From the NCBI GenBank assembly GCA_902789245.1, contig CADAND010000012.1, positions 1-64,000 on the forward strand: DNA of 64,000 bases, given 5' to 3'. The position numbers and the translations under genes were made by a program. This document shows positions 35,950 to 43,211 of the stretch, one piece after another; within the stretch, counting starts at the first letter, position 1; each line of letters starts with the position of its first letter. The stretch is from an uncultured Bacteroidia bacterium (GTDB lineage Bacteria > Bacteroidota > Bacteroidia > Bacteroidales > UBA932). The notes under the pieces were generated by a model. That model was not told the DNA's origin. It was given only the letters and a program-made list of their open reading frames with translations, and searched no databases.

Positions 35950-36927
35950 ATGGACCTTTTCCGTCAAATCCTGTCATTCGATTCCACCTCCGGCAGCGAG
36001 CGGGAGCTGGGGCAGTGGCTTGCCGCGCACCTGGAGGCTCCCTTCGTGGAGACCTTCGAGGTCGGCGACGGCACGCTGAATGTGCTGCTGCGCTGGAGCG
36101 GGACGCCCCGCGTGGTGTTCTGCTCGCACATGGACACGGTGCCTCCCTACATCCCGCCGACCTTCACCGAAGACCGCGTCCTCGGGCGCGGCTCCTGCGA
36201 CGCCAAGGGGCAGTTCTACGCGATGTATCGCGCCTGCCAGCGCCTGGCGGCAGCAGGGGAGAAGGACTTCGCCCTGCTCATCGTGAGCGGGGAGGAGACG
36301 GGCTCCTGGGGCGCCAAGGCCTTCTCGAAGACGGGCTTCACCGCGCCGCTGCTGGTCGTGGGCGAGCCCACGGACAACTGCATGGTGAGCGCCTCCAAGG
36401 GCACCAAGCGCTTCGATCTGACCTTCACCGGCAAGGCCTTCCACTCCGGCTATCCGGAGCACGGCGTGAGCGCGGTGGAGCTGTTCGTCGATTTCATGAA
36501 CGCGCTCCGTGCGGCCGGTTTCCCCGACGACCCGGTGCTGGGACCCACCACCTGGAACGTCGGCCGCCTCTCAAGCGACAACCCCCAGAACATCCTCAGT
36601 CCGCAGCTGAGCTGTCGGCTGTATTTCCGCACCACCTTCGCCTCCGACGACGCCGTGGTGGCGTGGATGCGTGCGCAGGCCTCCGACCGACTCCGGGTGG
36701 AAGAGATCGGCGGCGACGCGCCCGCGCGCTACTTCACACTCCCGGGCTTCCCCACGAAGCCGGTCGCCTTCGGCAGCGACGCCCCGCACCTGACGGGCTT
36801 CGCGCAGAAGATCATCTGCGGGCCGGGCACGATCACCGTCGCGCACCGCGACGACGAGTTCCTGTCCCTGTCCGATCTCCAACAAGCTATCAACAATTAC
36901 GTCAAGATATATGAAAGTTATCATTAG
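35950..36927 (+). CDS. M20-family deacylase, candidate succinyl-diaminopimelate desuccinylase
   Basis: 325 residues. Di-zinc M20 peptidase motifs: CSHMDTVPPY, GRGSCDAKGQFYAM, VSGEETGSWGAKAF (catalytic Glu), GEPTDNCMVSASKG and a late His in TVAHRDDEFLSL. The fold covers ArgE, DapE and LysK activities. Its position between thrA and dapB, and the presence of dapD in the same cluster, make DapE the most likely function. It is shorter than E. coli DapE (375), so ArgE/LysK-like alternatives remain. It overlaps dapB by 17 nt. Confidence 0.8.
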   Translation: MDLFRQILSFDSTSGSERELGQWLAAHLEAPFVETFEVGDGTLNVLLRWSGTPRVVFCSHMDTVPPYIPPTFTEDRVLGRGSCDAKGQFYAMYRACQRLAAAGEKDFALLIVSGEETGSWGAKAFSKTGFTAPLLVVGEPTDNCMVSASKGTKRFDLTFTGKAFHSGYPEHGVSAVELFVDFMNALRAAGFPDDPVLGPTTWNVGRLSSDNPQNILSPQLSCRLYFRTTFASDDAVVAWMRAQASDRLRVEEIGGDAPARYFTLPGFPTKPVAFGSDAPHLTGFAQKIICGPGTITVAHRDDEFLSLSDLQQAINNYVKIYESYH

Positions 36928-37573
36928 CGGTTACGGCAAGATGGGCCACATGGTCGAGGCCGTGCTGCAGCGCCGCGGCATCGAGCTCGTGTGCGCCAGC
37001 GAAGATGTCTGCGCCATTCCGAAGGAAGTGGCGAAGGAGTGTGTCTGCATCGATTTCACGACCCCGGAGGCCTTCCGGGCCAATTATAAGACCCTCGCGG
37101 CCAACTTCAAGGCCGTCGTCGTGGGCACCACCGGCTGGTACGACATCAAGGATCAGGTCTTCGCCGCCTTTGAGGCCGCCGGCACCCCGATGATCTGGGG
37201 CTCCAACTTCTCCGTGGGCGTGATCGCCCTGTTCGCCGGCATCGCCCGCACCTGCCAGGTGCTCAAGGGCCACGGCTACACCCCGCACGTCGAGGAGATC
37301 CACCACATCCACAAGCTGGACGCGCCCAGCGGCACGGCCAAGAGCATCGGCGTGCTGATTTCGGACTTCCTGGGCGAGGAGCCGAAGATCGACTCCCAGC
37401 GCATCGGCGAGGTCCCCGGCACGCACATCGCCGAATTCCTTTCCGAAGTGGACAAACTGACCTTCACCCACGAAGCCTTCTCCCGCCAGGGCTTCGCGGA
37501 AGGCGCCGTCGACGCCGCCCTCATGACCGAAGGCCTGACCGGCTGCCACGAGTTCAAGGATCTGATTCTGTAG
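36911..37573 (+). CDS. dapB: 4-hydroxy-tetrahydrodipicolinate reductase
   Basis: 220 residues, about 20-50 shorter than E. coli DapB, as in Bacteroidota. The NAD(P) site begins MKVIISGYGKMGHMVE. Further landmarks are VVGTTGWYD, SNFSVGVIALF and catalytic EEIHHIHKLDAPSGTAK. Reduces hydroxytetrahydrodipicolinate on the way to DAP and lysine. After it the cluster is interrupted for about 3 kb by minus-strand genes before resuming with dapA. Confidence 0.95.
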   Translation: MKVIISGYGKMGHMVEAVLQRRGIELVCASEDVCAIPKEVAKECVCIDFTTPEAFRANYKTLAANFKAVVVGTTGWYDIKDQVFAAFEAAGTPMIWGSNFSVGVIALFAGIARTCQVLKGHGYTPHVEEIHHIHKLDAPSGTAKSIGVLISDFLGEEPKIDSQRIGEVPGTHIAEFLSEVDKLTFTHEAFSRQGFAEGAVDAALMTEGLTGCHEFKDLIL

Positions 37574-37616
37574 GCCGGAATTGGTAACAGGAAACAGGCA
37601 TTTTCCGGTTTACTCG

Positions 37617-37934
37617 TCATTCAACCGGCTCCAGATAATTCACCTTCTTCCCGGTCCTCAGCGCATACTCGATCTCGCTCCGGGTGCTCTCACCGATGTA
37701 CCCGCCAACGTTGATCACATAGATGGCGTCCGCCATGTCGATCTTGCGCTTGTGCATGTCGTCCAGCATTTCCTTGGTGCCCTCGGTCCAGACCTCGTCG
37801 TCGCCGGAGTGCCCGAAGAGCCCGACGCTGATCACGATGTTGCCTTCGAGCGTCAGCCTCTTCTGCGCCTCCAGGAACTGCTCCTTGAAGCGCGTGCTTC
37901 CGCAAAGGGTTATGATGGGGTATTTGCCGAGCAT
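37617..37934 (-). CDS. Nucleoside 2-deoxyribosyltransferase-like / DUF4406-like protein
   Basis: 105 residues from ATG 37934. Rossmann-like start YPIITLCGSTRFKEQFLEAQ (GSTRF nucleotide-binding loop), then DMADAIYVINVGGYIGESTRSEIEYAL with the conserved D-S/T-x-S/E pattern of the deoxyribosyltransferase superfamily. Reaction unverified; it may act on a nucleoside or nucleotide base linkage. A longer frame up to 38015 would overlap the upstream gene, and the chosen start leaves 17 nt to its stop. It is third gene of the MazG/helicase operon by spacing, although its GC looks closer to the host genes. Confidence 0.75.
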   Translation of the reverse strand: MLGKYPIITLCGSTRFKEQFLEAQKRLTLEGNIVISVGLFGHSGDDEVWTEGTKEMLDDMHKRKIDMADAIYVINVGGYIGESTRSEIEYALRTGKKVNYLEPVE

Positions 37935-37951
37935 CTTTTGAAGCAGATTGG

Positions 37952-39682
37952 TTACCTCGGAATGAACCGGGACAAGTACTCCCGAAGTGATGGATTGCAA
38001 GCATAGACATAGCAACCCTTGATTCCCCGGGACATCATAACTTTGTAGGAGTTAATCAAGTATTTCTTCAATTCTTCTGCGTCTGCGCCACGCTGAACAT
38101 TCGAATCAAAATGCTTGGACGGATCAATGATGATTTGATTCTTGTCCTTGTCATAATCGATTTCTTCTCCGAAAATGACCCCGACATAATTCAAGTCGTA
38201 GCCCTGCGTGGTGTGGATACAGCCTATTTCATCGATGGAACTCGGACGGAGAATCCACTCCATATTGCTCATGTTCCAAATGTATTTATACCCCTCAATG
38301 GTAATGTCTTCCAAACCCCGGCGCTTTACCTCTTCCAACGAATTGCAGCCCTTTGAAATCCACTCCCAGGAATAACCTGCGACCGAACGGCAAAGCCCAA
38401 TCTCCTTGTCTTTGCGTTTGATCGCCTGGATCATATCTTGGATGTGCTCAAACAACCTGAAATCATAGTTCACAATCTCGTTCCTTACCAAACCTTCCTC
38501 GCATTTGAATATCCTCGACAGATAATCAATATATTCCTGGCCGCCCTTGCACCTCATCTGTGAAAACAGCCAATGATTGCTGACAGAGACTTGCTCCCGA
38601 TTGAACGCTCGTAGATACTGTTCTTCCGTGATGTCGCTTCCCTTGACGGTCTGAGCAGAATCATATACAAGAATCGAATACTTGCTGCGATTCAAGATCC
38701 AATCCAGAGAAGTATAATCATTGGGGTCTGCACCTTCTCCGTATATGGCCTCCGTCGTCTGCTTATACGAACCCATCCAGCTGATATTCTTATACTGAGG
38801 CAGGCGATGCGCTTCATCCACAAGCAGGACATCAAATTCTTCATTCGAAATGTCCGAAGGGCCGATCACCATATTCGCCTTCAACCCATGGCCCGTTTGC
38901 CGGAAAACGGCCTTCAGCGTCTTCCGGATAGACGCCATAGGCATAACCAGGGCGACCTTTAAGGGGCCGTTTTCATTAACGTACGCTGCAATCTTCCGGC
39001 GGATTCGAAGATATGGGGACAGCTCCTCTTCATCATCCGTCTCATCCATCGCGACAGCCGTCGCGTTGATCAGCCGGTTCAAAATGTTGACAAGCACGAC
39101 GCTCTTTCCTGTTCCGGCGGAGCCGTGCAAAACAAAAGAGCTTTTTATGCCAGCCCGAAGTTTATCAATGACATCATCCAAAGCGGAATAACAGGCAACC
39201 GACTGCTCCTCCGTCAGGGAATTGTACGGAGAGAATTTGAACAGGTCCGAGTTGAGGATGTCATCGTAGTTCTTGGACGCCAGCTGCATGTTCTGGAGCT
39301 TCTGCCAGATTGAACCGATTTTCGCCTGATACTTTTCGCGCTGGAAGTAATTATGCTTCTGGGACTGGCCTCCATTCCTATTCAGGAGATTCAGCTTGTT
39401 GTCAGCAGACACCAGCTGGATCAAGGATTGCTCGATGTCCAGGATTGCCGATTTGTTGAATTCGTTGTCAAACAGGATATGTATTTCCTTTAAGGACTTT
39501 CTCTCGGGGTTGTCCAGATGCTGGGTCATACGGTTGCTCGCGCTGCTGGTTTCTCCGATATAAACGTCCTTCGAGTTGGTGATCAGATACACGACGGGCC
39601 AATCCGTGCCGTTTGGAAGAAGCCGGACTTCCTCCAGGCCGGTTTTATCAAATCGAAAGGTTCTGATCTCGCTAGAGTTCAT
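37952..39682 (-). CDS. GIY-YIG nuclease domain fused to DUF2075 (Schlafen group 3-like) helicase
   Basis: 576 residues. N-terminal GIY-YIG domain at about 25-100 (VVYLITNSKDVYIGETSSASNRMTQHL), matching the Tyr...Tyr-Ile-Gly pattern and the Arg of this nuclease fold. P-loop ATPase from about residue 165 (SFVLHGSAGTGKSVVLVN Walker A; FDVLLVDEAHRLP Walker B; later CIHTTQGYDLNYVGVIFG and VMMSRGIKGCYVYA), matching DUF2075/SLFN-type SF1 helicases. Clearly lower GC than the flanks. The start at 39682 overlaps the MazG gene by 11 nt. Domain content suggests nucleic-acid restriction or defence; function unproven. Confidence 0.82.
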   Translation of the reverse strand: MNSSEIRTFRFDKTGLEEVRLLPNGTDWPVVYLITNSKDVYIGETSSASNRMTQHLDNPERKSLKEIHILFDNEFNKSAILDIEQSLIQLVSADNKLNLLNRNGGQSQKHNYFQREKYQAKIGSIWQKLQNMQLASKNYDDILNSDLFKFSPYNSLTEEQSVACYSALDDVIDKLRAGIKSSFVLHGSAGTGKSVVLVNILNRLINATAVAMDETDDEEELSPYLRIRRKIAAYVNENGPLKVALVMPMASIRKTLKAVFRQTGHGLKANMVIGPSDISNEEFDVLLVDEAHRLPQYKNISWMGSYKQTTEAIYGEGADPNDYTSLDWILNRSKYSILVYDSAQTVKGSDITEEQYLRAFNREQVSVSNHWLFSQMRCKGGQEYIDYLSRIFKCEEGLVRNEIVNYDFRLFEHIQDMIQAIKRKDKEIGLCRSVAGYSWEWISKGCNSLEEVKRRGLEDITIEGYKYIWNMSNMEWILRPSSIDEIGCIHTTQGYDLNYVGVIFGEEIDYDKDKNQIIIDPSKHFDSNVQRGADAEELKKYLINSYKVMMSRGIKGCYVYACNPSLREYLSRFIPR

Positions 39683-40001
39683 CGTATTTTGTAGCCACCC
39701 CTTTGGCCTTTTCGACAGGATATTTCCGCGCATTCTCCGCCATTTTTTCACGAACAATCGCCGGGACGTCAAGCTGGTATTTGCTCGCAATGAGGAACGC
39801 ATAGTTGAAGACATCGGCCAGTTCTTCCTTCACTTTGCCGATATTTGCTTCCTCCGGCTTTTTCCAGAGATAAAGCTCCATCAACTCCGAAGCCTCTATG
39901 GATAATGCCACCGCCAGGTCCTTTGGATTATGAAACTGATCCCAGTCGCGTTCTTCCGTAAACCGGTCTATTTCGGTCATCAATTCTTTGAATTCGTTCA
40001 T
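39672..40001 (-). CDS. MazG-like nucleotide pyrophosphohydrolase
   Basis: 109 residues, all-alpha. The MazG metal site is present as ExxE and ExxD pairs: IEASELMELYLW and KEELADVFNYA. Such proteins hydrolyse NTPs or dNTPs to monophosphates and are common in phages and defence-linked operons. It is the first gene of the operon, directly coupled to the GIY-YIG/helicase gene, with a complete promoter upstream. Codon use and GC are lower than the surrounding dap genes. Confidence 0.85.
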   Translation of the reverse strand: MNEFKELMTEIDRFTEERDWDQFHNPKDLAVALSIEASELMELYLWKKPEEANIGKVKEELADVFNYAFLIASKYQLDVPAIVREKMAENARKYPVEKAKGVATKYDEL

Positions 40002-40024
40002 GGTGGATGTGTTCTATGCCCTCT

Positions 40025-40056
40025 CAAAAATAAGTAATCCTCGGGATTATTGCAAA
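40025..40056 (-). promoter_or_regulatory. Full promoter with palindrome in the spacer (MazG operon)
   Basis: Minus strand: TTTG (40056-40053), a 20-nt spacer, then TATTTTTG (40032-40025). The spacer holds a perfect inverted repeat TAATCC-tcg-GGATTA (40035-40049), positioned as an operator would be for repression between the two promoter elements. Confidence 0.6.
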
Positions 40057-40081
40057 AAACCCGTCCGAAGTGTTTGCAATT

Positions 40082-40246
40082 TCACATCACCGCATACCGC
40101 TCCACCTCCTTTCCTCCGCGATAGATCGCCCAGCCCTTCTTGCCGCTGGGCAGGGTGATGCCGCCATACCAGCAGCCGGGCTGTCTCCCCGCCGCCTTGG
40201 CCCGCCTGAGGGCCTCTTCGGGATTCCTGAAGTAGTGTGTGACCAT
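40082..40246 (-). CDS. Small protein of unknown function (54 aa)
   Basis: ATG at 40246 to TGA at 40082. It reads MVTHYFRNPEEALRRAKAAG, then a Gly/Trp-rich stretch (CWYGGITLPSGKKGWAIYRGG) and KEVERYAVM. The composition looks like a genuine small basic protein with an N-terminal helix and a beta hairpin. A TACCTTTG promoter box lies 5 nt upstream. GC is host-like. No family recognised. It lies between the MazG operon and the palindrome cluster. Confidence 0.6.
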   Translation of the reverse strand: MVTHYFRNPEEALRRAKAAGRQPGCWYGGITLPSGKKGWAIYRGGKEVERYAVM

Positions 40247-40251
40247 GGTGG

Positions 40252-40259
40252 CAAAGGTA
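40252..40259 (-). promoter_or_regulatory. Promoter box TACCTTTG for the 54-aa ORF
   Basis: Exact TAnnTTTG on the minus strand directly before ATG 40246, supporting expression of this short gene. Confidence 0.5.
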
Positions 40260-40330
40260 CAAGTGCGTTTTGCCAGTCATTGTCACGGCGTCAATTATTT
40301 GCTTGTTGGGACCCTTCCGCAGAGTGCAGG

Positions 40331-40572
40331 CCGGGAGCGCTGGGGCCCTGTTTTGCTCCTGGGACACGTTTTTTGCGGTTCCCGGGAGCAAAATGGGCCG
40401 CTGGCGCTCCCGGCGGGAGCTTGCATTTGGGGAAGGTCTCATTTTAGGTGGCGGACCTTCCCCGCTGAATGTGGATTCTACTGCTGTCAGGGCGGTTTTC
40501 CATGGGGAAGGTGTCGGGGCTGAAATCAGACCTTTCCCATAGGAGGGGATTCCGGGTCAAGCCCGGAATGAC
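40331..40572. repeat. Cluster of four palindromes in a gene-free spacer
   Basis: About 400 bp (40247-40657) hold no convincing gene. Within them are four hairpins. 40331-40413 is a long stem whose arms start CCGGGAGCGC and end GCGCTCCCGG and also pair TTTTGCTCC with GGAGCAAAA. 40429-40463 has GGGGAAGGTC/GACCTTCCCC. 40502-40541 has TGGGGAAGGT/ACCTTTCCCA, imperfect. 40548-40572 is a GATTCCGGG...GGAATGAC unit. The second and third share GGGGAAGGT, so they are related. Likely repeat insertions beside the dapA promoter. Confidence 0.75.
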
Positions 40573-40605
40573 TATGAGGTGCCGGACATGAGGATGGCGG
40601 GGATT

Positions 40606-40635
40606 TTTGTTTATTAAAAAAGTTTATTATCTTTA
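40606..40635 (+). promoter_or_regulatory. Promoter TTTG-N18-TATCTTTA for dapA
   Basis: TTTG at 40606-40609 and TATCTTTA at 40628-40635 (one mismatch to TAnnTTTG), 22 nt upstream of ATG 40658. It gives the second half of the dap cluster its own promoter. Confidence 0.5.
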
Positions 40636-40657
40636 ACGGCAGTTAGTAAATTAGTGT

Positions 40658-41548
40658 ATGCGTATGAAACCTCTTGTTCTGCAAGGATGCGGCACGGCGC
40701 TGGTGACCCCCTTCACCGCGGACGGTGCCGTCGATTATGAAGCCTACGCCCGGATGGTGGACCGTCAGGTGGCCTCCGGCGTGGATTTTCTCGTTCCCCT
40801 CGCCACGACCGGCGAGACCCCTACGCTCTCCGCCGGCGAGAAAACGGCCATCTACCAGGTGGTCAAAGAGCATGCCCAGGGCCTGCCCCTGATGCCCGGC
40901 GTGGGCGTGAACAGCCTCCCCGACACGCTCGCCAACATCCGGCTGCTGGAGCCGCTGGGTGCCGACGCGCTGCTCGTGGTCGTCCCGTATTACAACAAGC
41001 CGACCCAGCAGGGTCAGTATGAATATTTCAAGGCCGTGGCCGCGGAGACCTCCCTGCCGGTCATCATCTACAACGTGCCCGGCCGCACCGGCGCCAACAT
41101 GCTGCCGGACACGGTCATCCGCCTGGCGAACGACGTCCCCAACATCCGGGGCATCAAGGAAGCCTCCGGCAACTATGACCAGGTCAGCGAGATCCTGCGC
41201 CGCGCCCCGAAGGACTTCACCGTCCTGAGCGGCGACGACGACATGACCCTCGCCTTCATGGCGACGGGCGCCCACGGCGTCATCTCCGTGGCGTCCAACA
41301 TCGCCCCGAAGGAGGTCTCGCAGATGGTCAAGGCCATGCAGGAGGGGCGCCTCGAGGAGGCCCGCACCCTGCACCACCGCCTCTTCCCGCTCTTCAAGGC
41401 CTGCTTCGTGGAGTCCAACCCGATCCCGGCCAAGGCCGCGCTCGCGCAGCTCGGCGTGATCGGCGAGACGGTGCGCCTGCCGCTTGCCACGGCTTCCGAT
41501 GCCACCAAGACATTGATGCAGAAAGTTTTAGGGGAGTTATGGAAATAA
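40658..41548 (+). CDS. dapA: 4-hydroxy-tetrahydrodipicolinate synthase
   Basis: 296 residues, TIM barrel. It condenses pyruvate and aspartate semialdehyde. Motifs: GCGTALVTPFTADGAVD, PLATTGETPTLS, VVPYYNKPTQQG (catalytic Tyr), YNVPGRTGANM, and IKEASGNYDQ with the Schiff-base Lys. ATG 40664 is an alternative start six bases later. It overlaps dapD by 10 nt. Confidence 0.96.
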   Translation: MRMKPLVLQGCGTALVTPFTADGAVDYEAYARMVDRQVASGVDFLVPLATTGETPTLSAGEKTAIYQVVKEHAQGLPLMPGVGVNSLPDTLANIRLLEPLGADALLVVVPYYNKPTQQGQYEYFKAVAAETSLPVIIYNVPGRTGANMLPDTVIRLANDVPNIRGIKEASGNYDQVSEILRRAPKDFTVLSGDDDMTLAFMATGAHGVISVASNIAPKEVSQMVKAMQEGRLEEARTLHHRLFPLFKACFVESNPIPAKAALAQLGVIGETVRLPLATASDATKTLMQKVLGELWK

Positions 41549-42312
41549 GCAGAGAGCGATTCGAAGAAGTCATTGCCGCGCTGGAGGCCGGCCAGCTGCG
41601 CGTCGCCGAGAAGGTGAACGGCGCCTGGAAGGTGAACCGCGAGGTCAAGGAAGTGATCCTCGCCGGCTTCAAGCTCGGCGTGATCAAGGACATGTCCCAC
41701 GGGGATTTCCCCTTCTTCGACAAGGACACCTATCCGGTGAAGGCGTTCAAGCCGGAGGACGGCGTGCGCATCGTGCCGGGCGGCACGAGCATCCGCCGCG
41801 GCGCCTACGTGGCCCCGGGCACCATCGTCATGCCCCCGTCCTACATCAATGTCGGCGCCTATGTCGACAGCGGCACCATGGTGGACAGCCACGTGACCAT
41901 CGGCTCCTGCGCCCAGATCGGCAAGAACATCCACATTTCCGCCGCCACGCAGATCGGCGGCGTGCTCGAGCCGGCCGGCGCCATGCCGACCATCATCGAG
42001 GACGGTGCATTCGTGGGCGGCAACTGCGGCATTTACGAGGGCACCATCGTGCAGGAAGGCGCGGTGATTGCTTCCGGCGTCATCATCACCGCCGCCACGG
42101 CCATCTTTGACGCCACGACGGGCGAGTTCGTGCCGCGCAACGCGGACGGCCGCGTGGTCGTGCCGCGCGGGGCCGTGGTCGTGTCCGGTAGCAAGCCGCT
42201 GAAGCGCGGCCCGGGTGCGGGCAGCGGCGTGTCGCTTTATTGCCCGGTCATCGTCAAGTACCGCGACGAGAAGACGGCCGGTTCCGTGGTTCTCGAAGAT
42301 TTGCTACGCTAG
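41539..42312 (+). CDS. dapD: Tetrahydrodipicolinate N-succinyltransferase
   Basis: 257 residues. Left-handed parallel beta-helix with hexapeptide repeats (about 95-190): GAYVAPGTIVMPPSYINVGAYVDSGTMVDSHVTIGSCAQIG, then GGVLEPAGAMPTIIEDGAFVGGNCGIYEG. Succinylates tetrahydrodipicolinate. It is slightly shorter than E. coli DapD (274). Its presence commits this organism's pathway to the acyl (succinylase) branch and supports the M20 gene as dapE. It sits in an operon between dapA and dapF. Confidence 0.95.
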   Translation: MEISRERFEEVIAALEAGQLRVAEKVNGAWKVNREVKEVILAGFKLGVIKDMSHGDFPFFDKDTYPVKAFKPEDGVRIVPGGTSIRRGAYVAPGTIVMPPSYINVGAYVDSGTMVDSHVTIGSCAQIGKNIHISAATQIGGVLEPAGAMPTIIEDGAFVGGNCGIYEGTIVQEGAVIASGVIITAATAIFDATTGEFVPRNADGRVVVPRGAVVVSGSKPLKRGPGAGSGVSLYCPVIVKYRDEKTAGSVVLEDLLR

Positions 42313-42314
42313 AA

Positions 42315-43211
42315 ATGATAGAGCTCCATAAATACTCGGGTGCAGGCAACGACTTCGTCGTGCTGGACGGCCGGAAGGAGGATGTCTCCGAGTTCCGGAC
42401 GGCCGGGCGCATTGCCGCGCTGTGCGACCGCCGGACGGGCTTCGCCGCGGCGGACGGACGCATCGGCGCCGACGGACTGATGATCCTGACCGGGGACCCG
42501 GACTACGATTTCCGGATGGAGTACTACAATTCCGACGGTTCCGGCGGGATGATGTGCGGCAACGGCGGGCGCTGCATCGTGGCGTTTGCCGACGCGCTCG
42601 GACTGAAGCCGGCCGACGGCCGCGTGTTCCGCTTCGTCGCCGCCGACGGCGAGCATACGGGCGAGATCCTCACCCGCGAGGGCGACTGCAAGACGGTGCG
42701 CCTGCGGATGATCGACGTGCACGAATTCCGTCCCGCGCTGGACGGCTGGTTCCTGGACACGGGCACGCGTCATTTCGTGCGCTTCGTGCCGGATGTCGAG
42801 GCCGTCGATATCGAGAAAGAGGGGTATGCGGCGCGCTGGGACCCGCTTTTTGCGCCCATCGGCGCCAACGCCAATTTCGTGTCTGTCGATCCGGACGGGA
42901 CGCTGCGCGTGCGCACCTTCGAGAAGGGTGTGGAGGCGGAGACGCTCGCCTGCGGCACCGGCATCACCGCCTCGGCCATCGCAGCATATTTGACGACGGA
43001 TGCCTTCCTTCGCGCCGGGGGACCAAGTTTTGCCGGGCAAGATAAAATTGCCCGTCAAATACTTGGTCGCCCCTGCTCCACAACGCCAACGCTCGCATCC
43101 GTCGAGTTTGGTATCCAGGCGCGGATTGCGCGGCTGAGCGTGGATTTTGTGCCTGGAAAGGATTGTTTTACTGACGTTTATCTGACCGGACCTGCCGATG
43201 AAATACGATAA
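42315..43211 (+). CDS. dapF: Diaminopimelate epimerase with in-frame palindromic insertion
   Basis: 298 residues; start ATG 42315 (IELHKYSGAGNDFVVLDG). Both catalytic cysteines are present: MMCGNGGRC (first) and ETLACGTGITASAIA (second). It epimerises LL-DAP to meso-DAP for lysine and peptidoglycan. After AAYLTTDAFLRA, residues about 227-263 are encoded by palindromic element D. The normal family sequence resumes at GIQARIARLSVDF. The insertion follows the active-site helix in a loop, so the enzyme may still work, but this deserves testing because dapF is expected to be essential. The gene's end overlaps the aminotransferase start by 14 nt. Confidence 0.93.
   Translation: MIELHKYSGAGNDFVVLDGRKEDVSEFRTAGRIAALCDRRTGFAAADGRIGADGLMILTGDPDYDFRMEYYNSDGSGGMMCGNGGRCIVAFADALGLKPADGRVFRFVAADGEHTGEILTREGDCKTVRLRMIDVHEFRPALDGWFLDTGTRHFVRFVPDVEAVDIEKEGYAARWDPLFAPIGANANFVSVDPDGTLRVRTFEKGVEAETLACGTGITASAIAAYLTTDAFLRAGGPSFAGQDKIARQILGRPCSTTPTLASVEFGIQARIARLSVDFVPGKDCFTDVYLTGPADEIR
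42994..43104 (+). repeat. Palindromic element copy D inside dapF
   Basis: 111 bp (37 codons). Outer arms CGACGGATGC (42994-43003) / GCATCCGTCG (43095-43104). Inner stem GACCAAGT/ACTTGGTC, apical GGGCAA/TTGCCC around an A-rich loop. The 17-nt core CTCCACAACGCCAACGC is at 43076-43092. Every stem differs in sequence from copy C yet still pairs. Confidence 0.85.

Noticed and set aside
32236-35967. A 1243-codon open frame on the minus strand opposite murA and thrA
   Set aside because: It mirrors two well-supported plus-strand genes, has no family motifs and low-complexity composition; it is an artefact of high GC at third codon positions. The same applies to long opposite frames over mutS (10187-12130), EF-G2 (23202-25325) and the S51/ATP-grasp gene (25331-27259).
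40331-40572. CRISPR array
   Set aside because: The hairpins differ in sequence and spacing, with no regular repeat-spacer pattern and no cas genes nearby.
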